DNA of 64,000 nt from Spirosoma telluris (GTDB lineage Bacteria; Bacteroidota; Bacteroidia; Cytophagales; Spirosomataceae): positions 7,679,001 through 7,743,000 of the forward strand of contig QLII01000001.1 in assembly GCA_003259005.1 (NCBI GenBank). Reading direction: 5' to 3'. Shown here in pieces: positions 1-8,538 of this stretch. Position 1 is the first letter of the stretch. Every line of letters starts with the position of its first letter. The position numbers were made by a program, and so were the translations under genes. Below the pieces are notes generated by a model that was not told the origin of the DNA, searched no databases, and saw only the letters and a program-made list of their open reading frames with translations.

Positions 1-349
1 GCAGAAGGCCATTGTTAACGTGATTAATTTACACAATCTGGGTGCGGAAGCTCTGCCATTATTGCAGGAAAATCTGTTTCGGAATGTTTATCACCCGAAC
101 CGGAGTGGTGATTTCTATGTAATGCAACCTCCAGGCTGGCTCGAAGGTCGTAATAAGGGCACTACACACGGCACTACCTATGCGTATGACACGCATGTAC
201 CCTTTCTGCTCTACGGCTGGGGGGTTAAACCCGGTCAGACGCTGCGTCGGACTCATATTCATGATATTGCGCCAACTATAACGGCCCTACTTGGTCTGCT
301 CGAACCCAATGGCTGCATCGGGAATCCGGTAGAGGAAGCGATGAAGTAG
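1..349 (+). CDS. alkaline phosphatase family protein, PafA-like (C-terminal part)
   Basis: The reading frame is open from the window edge (codons start at base 2) and stops with TAG at 347-349, so only about the last 115 residues are present. The segment holds the C-terminal signature of periplasmic phosphate-irrepressible alkaline phosphatases: a His in the stretch THGTTYAYDTHVPF, which in this superfamily supplies a zinc ligand (H412 in E. coli PhoA), followed by a YGWGVKPG loop and the HDIAPTITALLG helix typical of the type I phosphodiesterase/phosphatase fold. The expected role is phosphate release from monoesters in the periplasm. The signal peptide and the nucleophile Thr/Ser lie outside the window, so the exact subfamily is inferred. 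The stop codon lies at the edge of a hairpin repeat. Confidence 0.75.
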   Translation, partial: QKAIVNVINLHNLGAEALPLLQENLFRNVYHPNRSGDFYVMQPPGWLEGRNKGTTHGTTYAYDTHVPFLLYGWGVKPGQTLRRTHIHDIAPTITALLGLLEPNGCIGNPVEEAMK

Positions 350-430
350 TGTAGTGAGTGATTAGTGTAGTAGTGAAGTAAGTGAAGTCGACAAACTAAT
401 TCCACTCACTTCACTACTTTCACTCACTAT
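349..430. repeat. word-type hairpin between convergent genes
   Basis: An imperfect inverted repeat made of near-tandem words related to GTAGTGAAGTAAGTG on the left and CACTCACTTCACTAC on the right. It fills the whole spacer between the phosphatase and birA, whose stop codons (TAG at 347-349; TAG read on the minus strand from 429-427) sit at its ends. It probably acts as a bidirectional terminator or mRNA 3'-end structure. It belongs to a family also seen at 13729, 15030, 28183, 32525, 48397 and 53777. Confidence 0.7.
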
Positions 431-1191
431 ACCAAGAAACTCACTTCCTTAAAATTAAAATACCGTACCTGGCCGTCTGTAGCAATTACCAGACGGCCAT
501 TTGTATCTATACCGATAATTGTGCCTCGAAACGTATTGCCTTCGGTTTCGAAGGTGTGTTCTTCCTGATAGCGATATAATATCTGTAAGTAGTTTATTTT
601 TAAGACGTCGCGTTGGCCAGCCCGTAGTTGAAGATAACGCTGTTCGAGGGTTTCACAGAGACGACTGAGCAAGCCAGGTAGGTCATACGAATTTGGTATA
701 GGAGCCTGTAGTTGTAGGGATGTGGCGGTAGCGTAGCCAAACTCCGTTTGATTTACGTTTAGGCCCATTCCCACAATGGACCACTCGATGGTGTAACCAT
801 GTAGTATATTTTCTAGTAGAATTCCCCCCAATTTTTGATCACCCACGTAAATGTCATTTGGCCATTTGATGCGCAGCGTATCGCCGACGAGTGGTTGAAG
901 CGCATCATAAATACCTAATGAAATGGCTATGTTAAGCCAGAATTGATCGGTCGCGGCTAAAAAAGAAGGTTTAAGAATCAGCGAAACGGTTAGATTTTGA
1001 CCAGTTTTTGCTTCCCATTGATTACCACGCTGTCCTCGTCCAGCCGTTTGATTGTCGGTTATGACAAGCATGCCTTCACTGGGGTCTGTTTGAGCAATCA
1101 AAGCAGACGCTTCGTCGTTAGTAGACTGACAGCTTGGCAGATATTGGATTATTTGTCCAAGAAAAAGCGTTTTGGGATAGATTTTGTACAA
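427..1191 (-). CDS. birA: biotin--[acetyl-CoA-carboxylase] ligase
   Basis: A 254-residue class I biotin protein ligase: it activates biotin with ATP and attaches it to the lysine of the biotin carboxyl carrier protein, serving fatty acid synthesis and other carboxylases in the cytoplasm. The motifs are in order: GRGQRG at residues 51-56 (biotinyl-AMP loop), KWPND at 109-113, KLGGILLE at 120-127 and GMGLNVNQ at 141-148. There is no N-terminal helix-turn-helix, so unlike E. coli BirA it should not be a repressor. The ATG at 1191 is chosen because the family-typical N-terminus (the STNDEA motif near residue 23) follows closely. It is divergent from rsfS, with about 100 bases of shared promoter space. 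Confidence 0.93.
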   Translation of the reverse strand: MYKIYPKTLFLGQIIQYLPSCQSTNDEASALIAQTDPSEGMLVITDNQTAGRGQRGNQWEAKTGQNLTVSLILKPSFLAATDQFWLNIAISLGIYDALQPLVGDTLRIKWPNDIYVGDQKLGGILLENILHGYTIEWSIVGMGLNVNQTEFGYATATSLQLQAPIPNSYDLPGLLSRLCETLEQRYLQLRAGQRDVLKINYLQILYRYQEEHTFETEGNTFRGTIIGIDTNGRLVIATDGQVRYFNFKEVSFLV

Positions 1192-1294
1192 AATATTGTA
1201 TAGTTTAGTAGTAGAGCTAATGAATGGTGCGTCGGGCTGTATGTCCTGTAGGCAAAGTACCCGCTGATTAGTGTAGCAATGTTAAACCGAAAGC

Positions 1295-1690
1295 ATGAGA
1301 ATTAACAACAATAAAGACTTTACCGCCGAGCAAATACGTGATTTCGTTGTTCGTGGAATGCAGGAGAAAAAAGGACATGACATCGTCGTAATGGACTTAC
1401 GCAACGTTAAAAACGCCATCTGTGATTACTTTGTCATTTGTTCGGGTAACTCCGACACACAGATTGACGCCATCTCAACGTCTATTGAAGAAGAAGTTTA
1501 TAAGGCTAGCAAGCAAGATCCCTGGCATAAAGAAGGTAAACTAAACCGAGAGTGGATTCTGCTGGATTATGTTGATGTCGTAGCACACGTGTTTAAAAAA
1601 GAGCGACGATCTTTCTACGACCTTGAGCAACTTTGGGGCGATGCTGAAATTCATTTAATTGAAGCGAATGAATTGACAGTAGCTTCTTAA
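1295..1690 (+). CDS. rsfS: ribosome silencing factor RsfS
   Basis: A 131-residue protein of the RsfS/Iojap/DUF143 family, normal length for the family. It binds ribosomal protein uL14 and blocks joining of the ribosomal subunits, lowering translation in starvation. The family signatures are the segment DIVVMDLRNVKNAICDYFVI at about residues 29-48, the ICSGNSDTQI stretch, and WILLDYVDVVAHVF towards the C-terminus, ending with the LEQLWGDAE segment. It stands next to birA (divergent) and upstream of ftsH, an arrangement often seen in Cytophagales. The ATG at 1295 is the first in frame and lies in the birA/rsfS promoter spacer. Confidence 0.92.
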   Translation: MRINNNKDFTAEQIRDFVVRGMQEKKGHDIVVMDLRNVKNAICDYFVICSGNSDTQIDAISTSIEEEVYKASKQDPWHKEGKLNREWILLDYVDVVAHVFKKERRSFYDLEQLWGDAEIHLIEANELTVAS

Positions 1691-1697
1691 AAATTCG

Positions 1698-1764
1698 TTA
1701 ATTAGCTGAAAGGTATGGATCAAGGAGTCGTTTTCACCCATAGCATACCTAACTACTTAATTAA
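1698..1764. other. imperfect hairpin in the rsfS-ftsH spacer
   Basis: The 219-base spacer between rsfS and ftsH holds two nested complementary pairs: TTAATTAG (1698-1705) with TTAATTAA (1757-1764), and AGGTATG (1710-1716) with CATACCT (1744-1750). It may be a weak terminator for rsfS or an upstream element of ftsH. The stem is interrupted, so the assignment is tentative. Confidence 0.35.
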
Positions 1765-1909
1765 TATTTTTAATGTATGCTAAATTAATCAGGCTCATTT
1801 TGGGCCGTTTATAGGACTGATTTACCGTCTGTCCTAACCGTTTGGCAGAAGAAACATTCAACTGCAAAACAGTGTTACTTGTTGAAATCCGTTTGTATAA
1901 CCTGAAGAA

Positions 1910-3937
1910 ATGGCAGAAAATAATAGAAATCCGTTAGTACCTCGTGGAGGGCCTCGTAAGCCTAACTTTCAGGGTTGGATTGTTGCGTTGCTGATTGCCG
2001 CCATTCTTGGCATTACGTTCTTTAACAAAAGTTCGGCCACTCGCGAAACTTCGCAGAAGCGGTTCGAGGCTATGGTGAAAGATCATGAAGTTGCCGAAGT
2101 GACCGTGGTCAATGATAAAATTGCTGAAGTAACTCTTACCCAGCAAGCCGCACAAAGCCCCAAATACCGCTCTCTGTTTACTGAAAAACCTTATTTCGGT
2201 AGCGGTCATGGTCCACACTTTCAATTCCAGATAGCCTCTGGTGAAACCTTTAAGAAGGATCTTGATGCGATGCAACAAGGTGTACCTGCCAGTGAAAAGG
2301 TTGATTATAAGTTTGAACAGCGTAGCGATTTTGGGAGTATCATCAGCACCTGGGGTTTCCTGATCGTTATGATCCTGGCCATGTATTTCCTGCTAGGCCG
2401 TATGTCGGGCGCAGGTGGGCCTGGTGGGCAGATTTTCAATATTGGTAAGTCGAAAGCCGCTTTGTTCGATGCCGATAACAAGGTGAAAATCACGTTTAAT
2501 GATGTGGCTGGTTTGGATGAGGCCAAGGAGGAAATTAAGGAAATCGTTGATTACCTTAAGAATCCGACCAAGTTTACGAAACTGGGTGCTAAAATTCCGA
2601 AAGGTGCTTTGTTGATCGGCCCTCCAGGTACGGGTAAAACCCTGCTTGCGAAGGCAGTTGCAGGTGAAGCTGGTGTTCCTTTCTTCTCCCTGTCGGGTTC
2701 TGACTTTGTCGAAATGTTCGTTGGGGTGGGTGCCGCTCGTGTACGTGACCTCTTCAAGCAAGCAAAAGAAAAGGCGCCTTGTATTATCTTTATTGATGAG
2801 ATCGATGCGGTAGGTCGCTCACGGGGTCGTGGATCAATGCCCGGTGCTAACGATGAGCGGGAGAATACACTAAACTCCTTGCTGGTTGAAATGGATGGTT
2901 TTGCTACGGATTCTGGGATTATTATCCTGGCCGCAACAAACCGCCCTGATGTACTTGATTCGGCATTATCTCGTCCTGGCCGTTTTGACCGTCAGATCAG
3001 TATTGATAAGCCAGACATTATCGGTCGGGAAGCTATCTTCCGGGTTCACTTGAAGCCAATCAAACTGTCGCCAGATGTTGACCCAAGAGAGCTGGCTGCC
3101 CAAACACCTGGTTTTGCCGGTGCTGAGATTGCTAACGTGTGTAACGAAGCCGCTCTGATTGCCGCCCGTAGTGATAAGGAAGCCGTTGATATGAAGGACT
3201 TCCAGGATGCAATGGATCGGGTGATTGGTGGTCTGGAAAAGAAAAACAAGATTATTTCTCCTGAAGAGAAAGAAATTGTCGCCTACCATGAAGCAGGTCA
3301 TGCTGTGGCAGGCTGGTTCCTCGAACATGCTGATCCCCTCGTGAAAGTGACGATTGTACCTCGTGGCGTAGCTGCTCTTGGTTACGCGCAATACTTGCCA
3401 CGTGAGCAGTATCTATACCGTACGGAGCAACTCATGGACGAAATGTGCATGGCATTAGGTGGTCGTGCTGCTGAAGATCTTATTTTCGGAAAAGTCTCGA
3501 CTGGTGCGTTAAGCGATCTGGAACGTATCACCAAACTGGCTTACAGTATGGTGACTATGTATGGCATGAACGACAAAATTGGTAATGTATCGTTCTACGA
3601 TTCAAAACAATCGGACTATGCCTTCAACAAGCCATACTCAGAAGAAACGGCTAAGCACATTGATGAAGAGGTTCGCAAGATTGTTGACATCGCCTATACA
3701 CGAACCAAAGAGTTACTGACTGATCACCGAGATGCCTTAGAGATTATTGCGAAAGAATTGCTTGCTAAAGAAATTCTGTACCAAAATGATCTGGTTCGTT
3801 TGATTGGTAAGCGCCCTTTTGAGCGTGAAACAGTTTACCAGGCTTATAAGAATAAAGGTGTAGCTGAGGAAGTTAAAGAGGAAATCGGTAAGGAGGCTAA
3901 GCCTGCTGAAACAGAGCCTGAGTCGCTACCGATATAA
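1910..3937 (+). CDS. ftsH: ATP-dependent zinc metalloprotease FtsH
   Basis: A 675-residue membrane-anchored AAA+ protease that extracts and degrades unassembled membrane proteins and short-lived cytoplasmic regulators. Two membrane segments bracket a periplasmic domain: about residues 23-39 (IVALLIAAILGITFF) and about 146-162. The AAA module follows, with Walker A GPPGTGKT near residues 237-244, Walker B IIFIDEID near 291-298 and the second region of homology (ATNRPDVLD...RPGRFDR). The zinc-protease motif HEAGH lies near 460-464. The C-terminal tail is Glu/Lys rich, as in other Bacteroidota homologues. The length and all catalytic residues are intact. It is followed directly by a strong terminator. 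Confidence 0.97.
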   Translation: MAENNRNPLVPRGGPRKPNFQGWIVALLIAAILGITFFNKSSATRETSQKRFEAMVKDHEVAEVTVVNDKIAEVTLTQQAAQSPKYRSLFTEKPYFGSGHGPHFQFQIASGETFKKDLDAMQQGVPASEKVDYKFEQRSDFGSIISTWGFLIVMILAMYFLLGRMSGAGGPGGQIFNIGKSKAALFDADNKVKITFNDVAGLDEAKEEIKEIVDYLKNPTKFTKLGAKIPKGALLIGPPGTGKTLLAKAVAGEAGVPFFSLSGSDFVEMFVGVGAARVRDLFKQAKEKAPCIIFIDEIDAVGRSRGRGSMPGANDERENTLNSLLVEMDGFATDSGIIILAATNRPDVLDSALSRPGRFDRQISIDKPDIIGREAIFRVHLKPIKLSPDVDPRELAAQTPGFAGAEIANVCNEAALIAARSDKEAVDMKDFQDAMDRVIGGLEKKNKIISPEEKEIVAYHEAGHAVAGWFLEHADPLVKVTIVPRGVAALGYAQYLPREQYLYRTEQLMDEMCMALGGRAAEDLIFGKVSTGALSDLERITKLAYSMVTMYGMNDKIGNVSFYDSKQSDYAFNKPYSEETAKHIDEEVRKIVDIAYTRTKELLTDHRDALEIIAKELLAKEILYQNDLVRLIGKRPFERETVYQAYKNKGVAEEVKEEIGKEAKPAETEPESLPI

Positions 3938-3943
3938 GTAACA

Positions 3944-3995
3944 TAGTCCAATTAAAAAGGGCTTCCTAGTTAGGAAGCCCTTTTTAATTGGACTA
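3944..3995. terminator. long bidirectional terminator, 25-bp perfect arms
   Basis: The arms 3944-3968 and 3971-3995 are perfectly complementary around a 2-base centre, with A- and T-tracts on both sides of the GGGCTTCC core, as in a bidirectional intrinsic terminator. It lies between the convergent ftsH and the metallophosphoesterase gene, whose TAG stop (3993-3995) forms the outer end of one arm. Confidence 0.9.
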
Positions 3996-4484
3996 CTTTT
4001 TACCTAATTCGATCACTTGCATATCCATAATCCGACCGGAATCAAGTGAAAATCGGACGGCAGTTCGCATAACATGAAAGCCCGTTTTTCCTGCTGCACC
4101 GGGATTGATAAAAAGCATGTTCTTAAGCATTGGGTCGCGGGTAATTTTGAGGATGTGCGAATGCCCACAAACAAATAAATCGGGAGGATGCAATTGTAGT
4201 TGCGGGCGTACCACAGGGTTATATTTAGGCGGGGAGCCACCAATATGAGTCATCCAGATGGTTAGTCCTTCAAGGTCGAAACGTTGATTAGCGGGCAAAT
4301 CGCTGCTTTCCTGGTCAATATTACCCGACACAATTCGTAGCGGTTTGAAATCGCGCAACTGCTCTGCCACCGTAGGAGCACCAACATCACCCGCATGCCA
4401 GATTTCATCACATGCGTCGAAATGAGTGAAAATTTGCGGGTCCAGGTAACTGTGGGTATCGGATAATAAGCCTATTCGGGTCAT
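3993..4484 (-). CDS. YfcE/MJ0936-family metallophosphoesterase
   Basis: A 163-residue single-domain calcineurin-like phosphoesterase. The metal-binding blocks are visible: GLLSDTHSY at the N-terminus (D-x-H), WHAGDVG, SGNID in place of GNHD, and the C-terminal pair CGHSHILK and NPGA. Family members cleave phosphodiesters such as bis-pNPP or 2',3'-cyclic nucleotides in vitro, and the natural substrate is usually unknown. The gene starts 4 bases after the stop of the acyl-CoA ligase on the same strand, so the two are probably co-transcribed, although no functional link is obvious. Confidence 0.88.
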   Translation of the reverse strand: MTRIGLLSDTHSYLDPQIFTHFDACDEIWHAGDVGAPTVAEQLRDFKPLRIVSGNIDQESSDLPANQRFDLEGLTIWMTHIGGSPPKYNPVVRPQLQLHPPDLFVCGHSHILKITRDPMLKNMLFINPGAAGKTGFHVMRTAVRFSLDSGRIMDMQVIELGKK

Positions 4485-4488
4485 GTCG

Positions 4489-6177
4489 TTATGATGTCAA
4501 AATCTGCTCCTTCATCTCGCTTCGGATGCGCTTTTTGTCAATTTTGCCGACACTTGTTTTAGGGATTTCAGGGACAAACAAGATTCGATCGGGAACGTAC
4601 CATTTATGAAGTTCACCTCGTTCTACCTGATCTTTTAGACCTGATTTGATGGCTTCGGCAGTTAAATTATACCCTGGTTTCTGGACAATCAGTGCGTGCG
4701 GACGTTCACCCCAGCGGGCGTCTGGAAGACCAATTACTGCCGATTCAGCTACGCCTTCCACCTGCGATAGTATGTTTTCCATATCGAGCGAGGATACCCA
4801 TTCGCCACCGGTTTTAATAACATCTTTGGTTCGGTCAGCAATCATCACCCAATAATCGGGAGAAATACTAGCTACATCGCCCGTATGGAGCCAACCTCCT
4901 TTCCAGAGTTCGGCTCCGCGTTCGGGATCATTGTAGTAACCCTGAGTGAGCCAGGGTCCACGGGCGACGATTTCGCCAAGTGAATGGCCATCATGAGGTA
5001 CAAAATTGCCTTCGTCGTCCATCAATCGCATCTCAATGAACGGTGAAATCCGGCCTGCACGTGTACGTAATTCTAGTTGATCTTCTTTTGGCAATTGCTG
5101 TTCCTGCTCATTTAGGTACCCAACAGCCATAACGGGCGCTGTTTCAGACATGCCATAGCCCGACATAACCGTAATGCCTAAATCGGTAGCTGCCTGAGCC
5201 AAGCCTTTCGTAAGCGCCGATCCACCAATCAATACCTTCCATCGACTAAGGTTGTCGCGGAATTTTTGAGCTGCCGGACTACTTACCAGCATGTTTAAAA
5301 TGGTTGGTACGCAGTGCGACAAAGTAACCCCTTCTTTAATAAGTAGTTTAAGTAATAATTCAGGTTCGTAACGACCTGGATAAACCTGCTTTGCCGACAT
5401 CATGGTTGCCAAAAACGGAAACCCCCACGCATGTACGTGGAACATCGGTGTAATCGGCATATACACATCTGTGGAGCCCTTAAACGGCATGGCTTCATAA
5501 CCAATTATGTAGGTTAATAAGCCCATCGTATGCATGAATAACTGCCGATGAGAAAAGTATACACCTTTAGGATTACCAGTCGTACCAGTCGTATAAAATG
5601 TTGTCGCCCAGGTATTTTCGTCAAAGTCCGGGAAATCATAGTCTGAAGATGCCTCTTTTAGCAACGCTTCATACTCGCCCGAAAAATAGTCCGCTATGCC
5701 GCTGAGTACGTCTGGGGCAGTTTCACCATATACTTTATCGCTTAGCACAACGAACTTATCAACGGTTGTAAGCTGATCCTTTATCGCTGTCAAAATCGGT
5801 AAAAAGTCCTCATGAATCAGCACCACTTTGTCTTCTGCGTGATTCATGGTATAAAGAATCTGCGCAGGTGAAAGCCGAACATTGACGGTATGCAAAATGG
5901 CTCCTGCACTTGTAACTCCAAAGAAACACTCGAGATAACGATGGCTATCCCAATCGAGTACGGCTACCGTATCGCCAGGCTTAACGCCTAACTCTGCCAG
6001 TACATTGGCCAATCTCCGAACACGTTGGTTAAACTCAACATAGTTCATGCGAAACAAATCTCTATAGACAATCTCGCGTTGCGGTTCGTATTTCAGGGAT
6101 TGGGCTAAGAGTGATTTTATGAGTAGGGGCGGCTCGCTGGCTTCGGCAGTACGCGGAATTAATTTGGTCGGAATCAT
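4489..6177 (-). CDS. acyl-CoA synthetase, AMP-forming (medium/long-chain fatty-acid type)
   Basis: A 562-residue member of the ANL superfamily (acyl-CoA ligases). It should adenylate a carboxylic acid with ATP and transfer it to CoA. The P-loop YTTGTTGNPKG is at residues 195-205; the GYGMSETAP motif lies near 348; the GWLHTGD motif is also present; and the C-terminal domain carries the catalytic lysine in PKTSVGKIDKKR. The overall sequence resembles AlkK-like ligases annotated for medium to long chain fatty acids; chain length cannot be read from sequence. ATG at 6177. First gene of a probable two-gene operon with the metallophosphoesterase downstream. Confidence 0.88.
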   Translation of the reverse strand: MIPTKLIPRTAEASEPPLLIKSLLAQSLKYEPQREIVYRDLFRMNYVEFNQRVRRLANVLAELGVKPGDTVAVLDWDSHRYLECFFGVTSAGAILHTVNVRLSPAQILYTMNHAEDKVVLIHEDFLPILTAIKDQLTTVDKFVVLSDKVYGETAPDVLSGIADYFSGEYEALLKEASSDYDFPDFDENTWATTFYTTGTTGNPKGVYFSHRQLFMHTMGLLTYIIGYEAMPFKGSTDVYMPITPMFHVHAWGFPFLATMMSAKQVYPGRYEPELLLKLLIKEGVTLSHCVPTILNMLVSSPAAQKFRDNLSRWKVLIGGSALTKGLAQAATDLGITVMSGYGMSETAPVMAVGYLNEQEQQLPKEDQLELRTRAGRISPFIEMRLMDDEGNFVPHDGHSLGEIVARGPWLTQGYYNDPERGAELWKGGWLHTGDVASISPDYWVMIADRTKDVIKTGGEWVSSLDMENILSQVEGVAESAVIGLPDARWGERPHALIVQKPGYNLTAEAIKSGLKDQVERGELHKWYVPDRILFVPEIPKTSVGKIDKKRIRSEMKEQILTS

Positions 6178-6401
6178 TCGGAATGAGGTTTAGTACGTGT
6201 GTTCTACTTTCGCTGACGATATACTAGTGCTTGGCCAAAATAGATGTTATTGTTTCTATAAATTCTATTGATCATTATATGTCTGACTACCAGTAATATA
6301 GAATCAAAAGAATCTATAGAAACTAAATTGGAAGAGTACCAGTGAAACATCAGCGAAAGTAGAATTGACTAATGTAAAGAAAAAATAGGAATGAATAAAA
6401 A

Positions 6402-6432
6402 TGCCCGGCAACTGATAAATCAGAGCCGGGCA
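6402..6432 (-). terminator. terminator after the nucleoside transporter
   Basis: TGCCCGGC (6402-6409) pairs with GCCGGGCA (6425-6432), followed on the minus strand by a T-rich stretch. It lies directly downstream of the transporter stop. The rest of 6178-6458, upstream of the acyl-CoA ligase, is AT-rich with no further gene. Confidence 0.8.
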
Positions 6433-6458
6433 AAACAAATAAGACTTGGTTTTTAGAA

Positions 6459-7699
6459 TCAGAGCAGTAATCCTGCTAGTGTGGCCGACATGTAGCTGGC
6501 CAGCGTACCACAAATCAGCGCTTTAAAACCTAGCTTAGCGAGATCGCTACGGCGCTTTGGCGCTAACTCACCAATACCACCCACCTGAATGGCAATGGAA
6601 CTGAAATTAGCGAAGCCGCAAAGGGCAAAGCTCACAATCGCAATAGTTTTAGGTTCAAGCGAGGGTTTAAGTTTGATCAGCTCCAGGTAAGCCACAAACT
6701 CATTAACGACCATCTTGGTGCCCATTAGTGACCCTGCAGCCTGAATATCCTTAGCTGGAACGCCCATTGCCCAGGCAAAAACTGAGAAGAATTTACCCAA
6801 CAAAAAATTTAGGCTTAAGTAATCAATCCCCAGGATATAAAATCCAAAACGAAAGAACAGGCTGTCAATCAGTGCAATTAGTGCAATAAAGCCAATCAAC
6901 ATAGCAACAACGTTGAAGCCAACTTTTAACCCTTCGCTGGCACCGGCAGCAATCGCATCGAGCAGATTGGCGTATATTTTTTTGATTTCGACCTTCACTA
7001 TTCCACGGGTTTCTGAAACCTGCGTTTCGGGCATGACAATTTTACTGATAACCAATGCGCCGGGCGCTGCCATAATACTAGCAGCTAACAGATAGGGAGC
7101 CGGTACACCTAACGAAATATAGACCGCCAGTACACCCCAGCTATGCAGGCAAATGAACCGGTCATACTAGCCAGCAGCTCAGAATTAGTCATACCATTCA
7201 GGTACGGCTTAATCATGATCTGTGCTTCGACCTGACCAACAAACGTGCTGGCTACGTTGGAGAGGGCTTCGGCACCGCTCACCCCCATAAGCCATTTCAT
7301 CGCCCGAGCCATAACGGCTACTACGCGCTGCATAATACCCAAGTGGTAGAAAATATTAACCAGAACCGCTACGAAAATAATCGTTGGGATAATCTTGAAA
7401 AAGAAAATGAAATCGTTTCCGGGGCCGAATGCTTTGGCTAGAACGTCAGTTTTGACTAGGGAGGAGAAGACGAATTCAGCACCTATGCTGGCTTTTTGCA
7501 GAAGGCGGTCAACATAATAACCTAGCTTTTGAAAAAGGAGTTGGCCAATATCGGTTTTCAGGACAAATAAGGCTAGCCCGAACTGGAGAGCCAGCCCGAC
7601 ACCAACCGTACGGTAGTTAATTGCTTTGCGATTATCGGACAGCGCATAGGCAATGCCCAAAATCAAAACGATGCCAATCAGGCCAGTAAAACGATCCAT
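6459..7699 (-). CDS. NupC/concentrative nucleoside transporter (frameshifted)
   Basis: An inner-membrane nucleoside:cation symporter of the NupC/CNT family. The N-terminal part (7699 down to about 7139) contains the N-terminal helices and the gate domain up to MTGSFACIAG. The rest, from MAAPGALVISK to the end, is in another frame. Adding one C to the run at 7135-7138 restores the family-typical passage GGVLAVYISLGVPAPYLLAA joining the halves, and gives 413 residues, the usual length. The conserved motif AALCGFANFSSIAIQ-like (here ALCGFANFSSIAIQVGG) is present in the C-terminal half. The break is more likely a sequencing deletion than a true pseudogene. No nucleoside catabolic gene is adjacent. 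Confidence 0.85.
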
Positions 7700-7784
7700 T
7701 CAGTAAGACGCAGTTACAGTTAGGTGAGCTAAGATACAAAAGAAGGATAGGAATAACCTCTTAGAACCATAGAAAAACAGGAAA

Positions 7785-7821
7785 CGGGTTGAATTGACAG
7801 TATTTTACGTCATTCAACCCG
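7785..7821 (-). terminator. hairpin downstream of the Uma2 gene
   Basis: CGGGTTGAATTGAC (7785-7798) pairs imperfectly with GTCATTCAACCCG (7809-7821). It sits between the Uma2 stop and the transporter start on the minus strand. The T-tract is weak, so termination efficiency is uncertain. Confidence 0.55.
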
Positions 7822-7844
7822 CTTTGATTCTTTAAGTACTCTAT

Positions 7845-8423
7845 CTAGTAGCTCAGTGTTGTCAGGTCTAGTATAAAGCCTGGTAAAATAGCTTCGCCTG
7901 ACAATTGACCTAGTCCTACAATTTCCTGTGATTTCTGATTGGGTCGATAAACGTAAGTAGTTTGGTTTGTCAGGTCAATAAGCCAGCCTAATTGACAACC
8001 ATTTGCCATCCAGTCGTCCATTTTCTCAAAGCAATCTTTCAGCCGGTCGGATTGAGAGCGTAATTCAAGGACAAAATCTGGGCAAAGTGGTAGAATTTTA
8101 CGGCGTTGTTCAGGCGTTAACGCGTCCCAGCGACTTTGCATGATTGCGGAAACATCGGGTGACATGATCGATGTATCGGGCAGTCGAAATGCCGTTGACG
8201 AATCGAAAAACTTACCGAATTGTGCCTGCCAATTCCAAACGGCAAACCGGGCTGCTAATTCAAAATTGTTATTACCTGTTTCTCCGCCTGTACTCGCCAT
8301 AAAAACAATGTCACCATTTTTTCGGCGTTCAAACTTCAGGTCCGGATTATCCTGACAAAAACGAGTGAACTCATCATCATTCATTCGTAAATCTTCCGGT
8401 AAATGCACCCGTATTGATTCCAT
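7845..8423 (-). CDS. Uma2 family (DUF820) PD-(D/E)XK nuclease-like protein
   Basis: A 192-residue Uma2/DUF820 protein. The fold belongs to the restriction-endonuclease-like superfamily, with the catalytic pattern visible as MSPDVSAI (Asp) and CPDFVLELRSQSD (Glu and a following basic/polar position where many members have K or S). An N-terminal MPEDLRMNDDEFTRFCQDNPDLKFER-type segment (here ending in the words NPDLKFERR) is typical. These genes are expanded in cyanobacteria and some Bacteroidota; their cellular role is not known. The gene stands alone between nupC and ppk1 and is flanked by a hairpin. Confidence 0.82.
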   Translation of the reverse strand: MESIRVHLPEDLRMNDDEFTRFCQDNPDLKFERRKNGDIVFMASTGGETGNNNFELAARFAVWNWQAQFGKFFDSSTAFRLPDTSIMSPDVSAIMQSRWDALTPEQRRKILPLCPDFVLELRSQSDRLKDCFEKMDDWMANGCQLGWLIDLTNQTTYVYRPNQKSQEIVGLGQLSGEAILPGFILDLTTLSY

Positions 8424-8538
8424 GCCGTTATACTAATGAAAGTGACAAAGATGCAAAATTAGATGTTAAGTAGACAAATAGAGTTGAAAAATATAGCTAT
8501 GATCTGACTTGTCGTATTGACAAGCCTCTGACAAGTAG

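Noticed and set aside
7139..7699. Reading the split nucleoside transporter as two separate genes
   Set aside because: Neither half is a complete transporter, and one base in a C run joins them into a normal-length protein.
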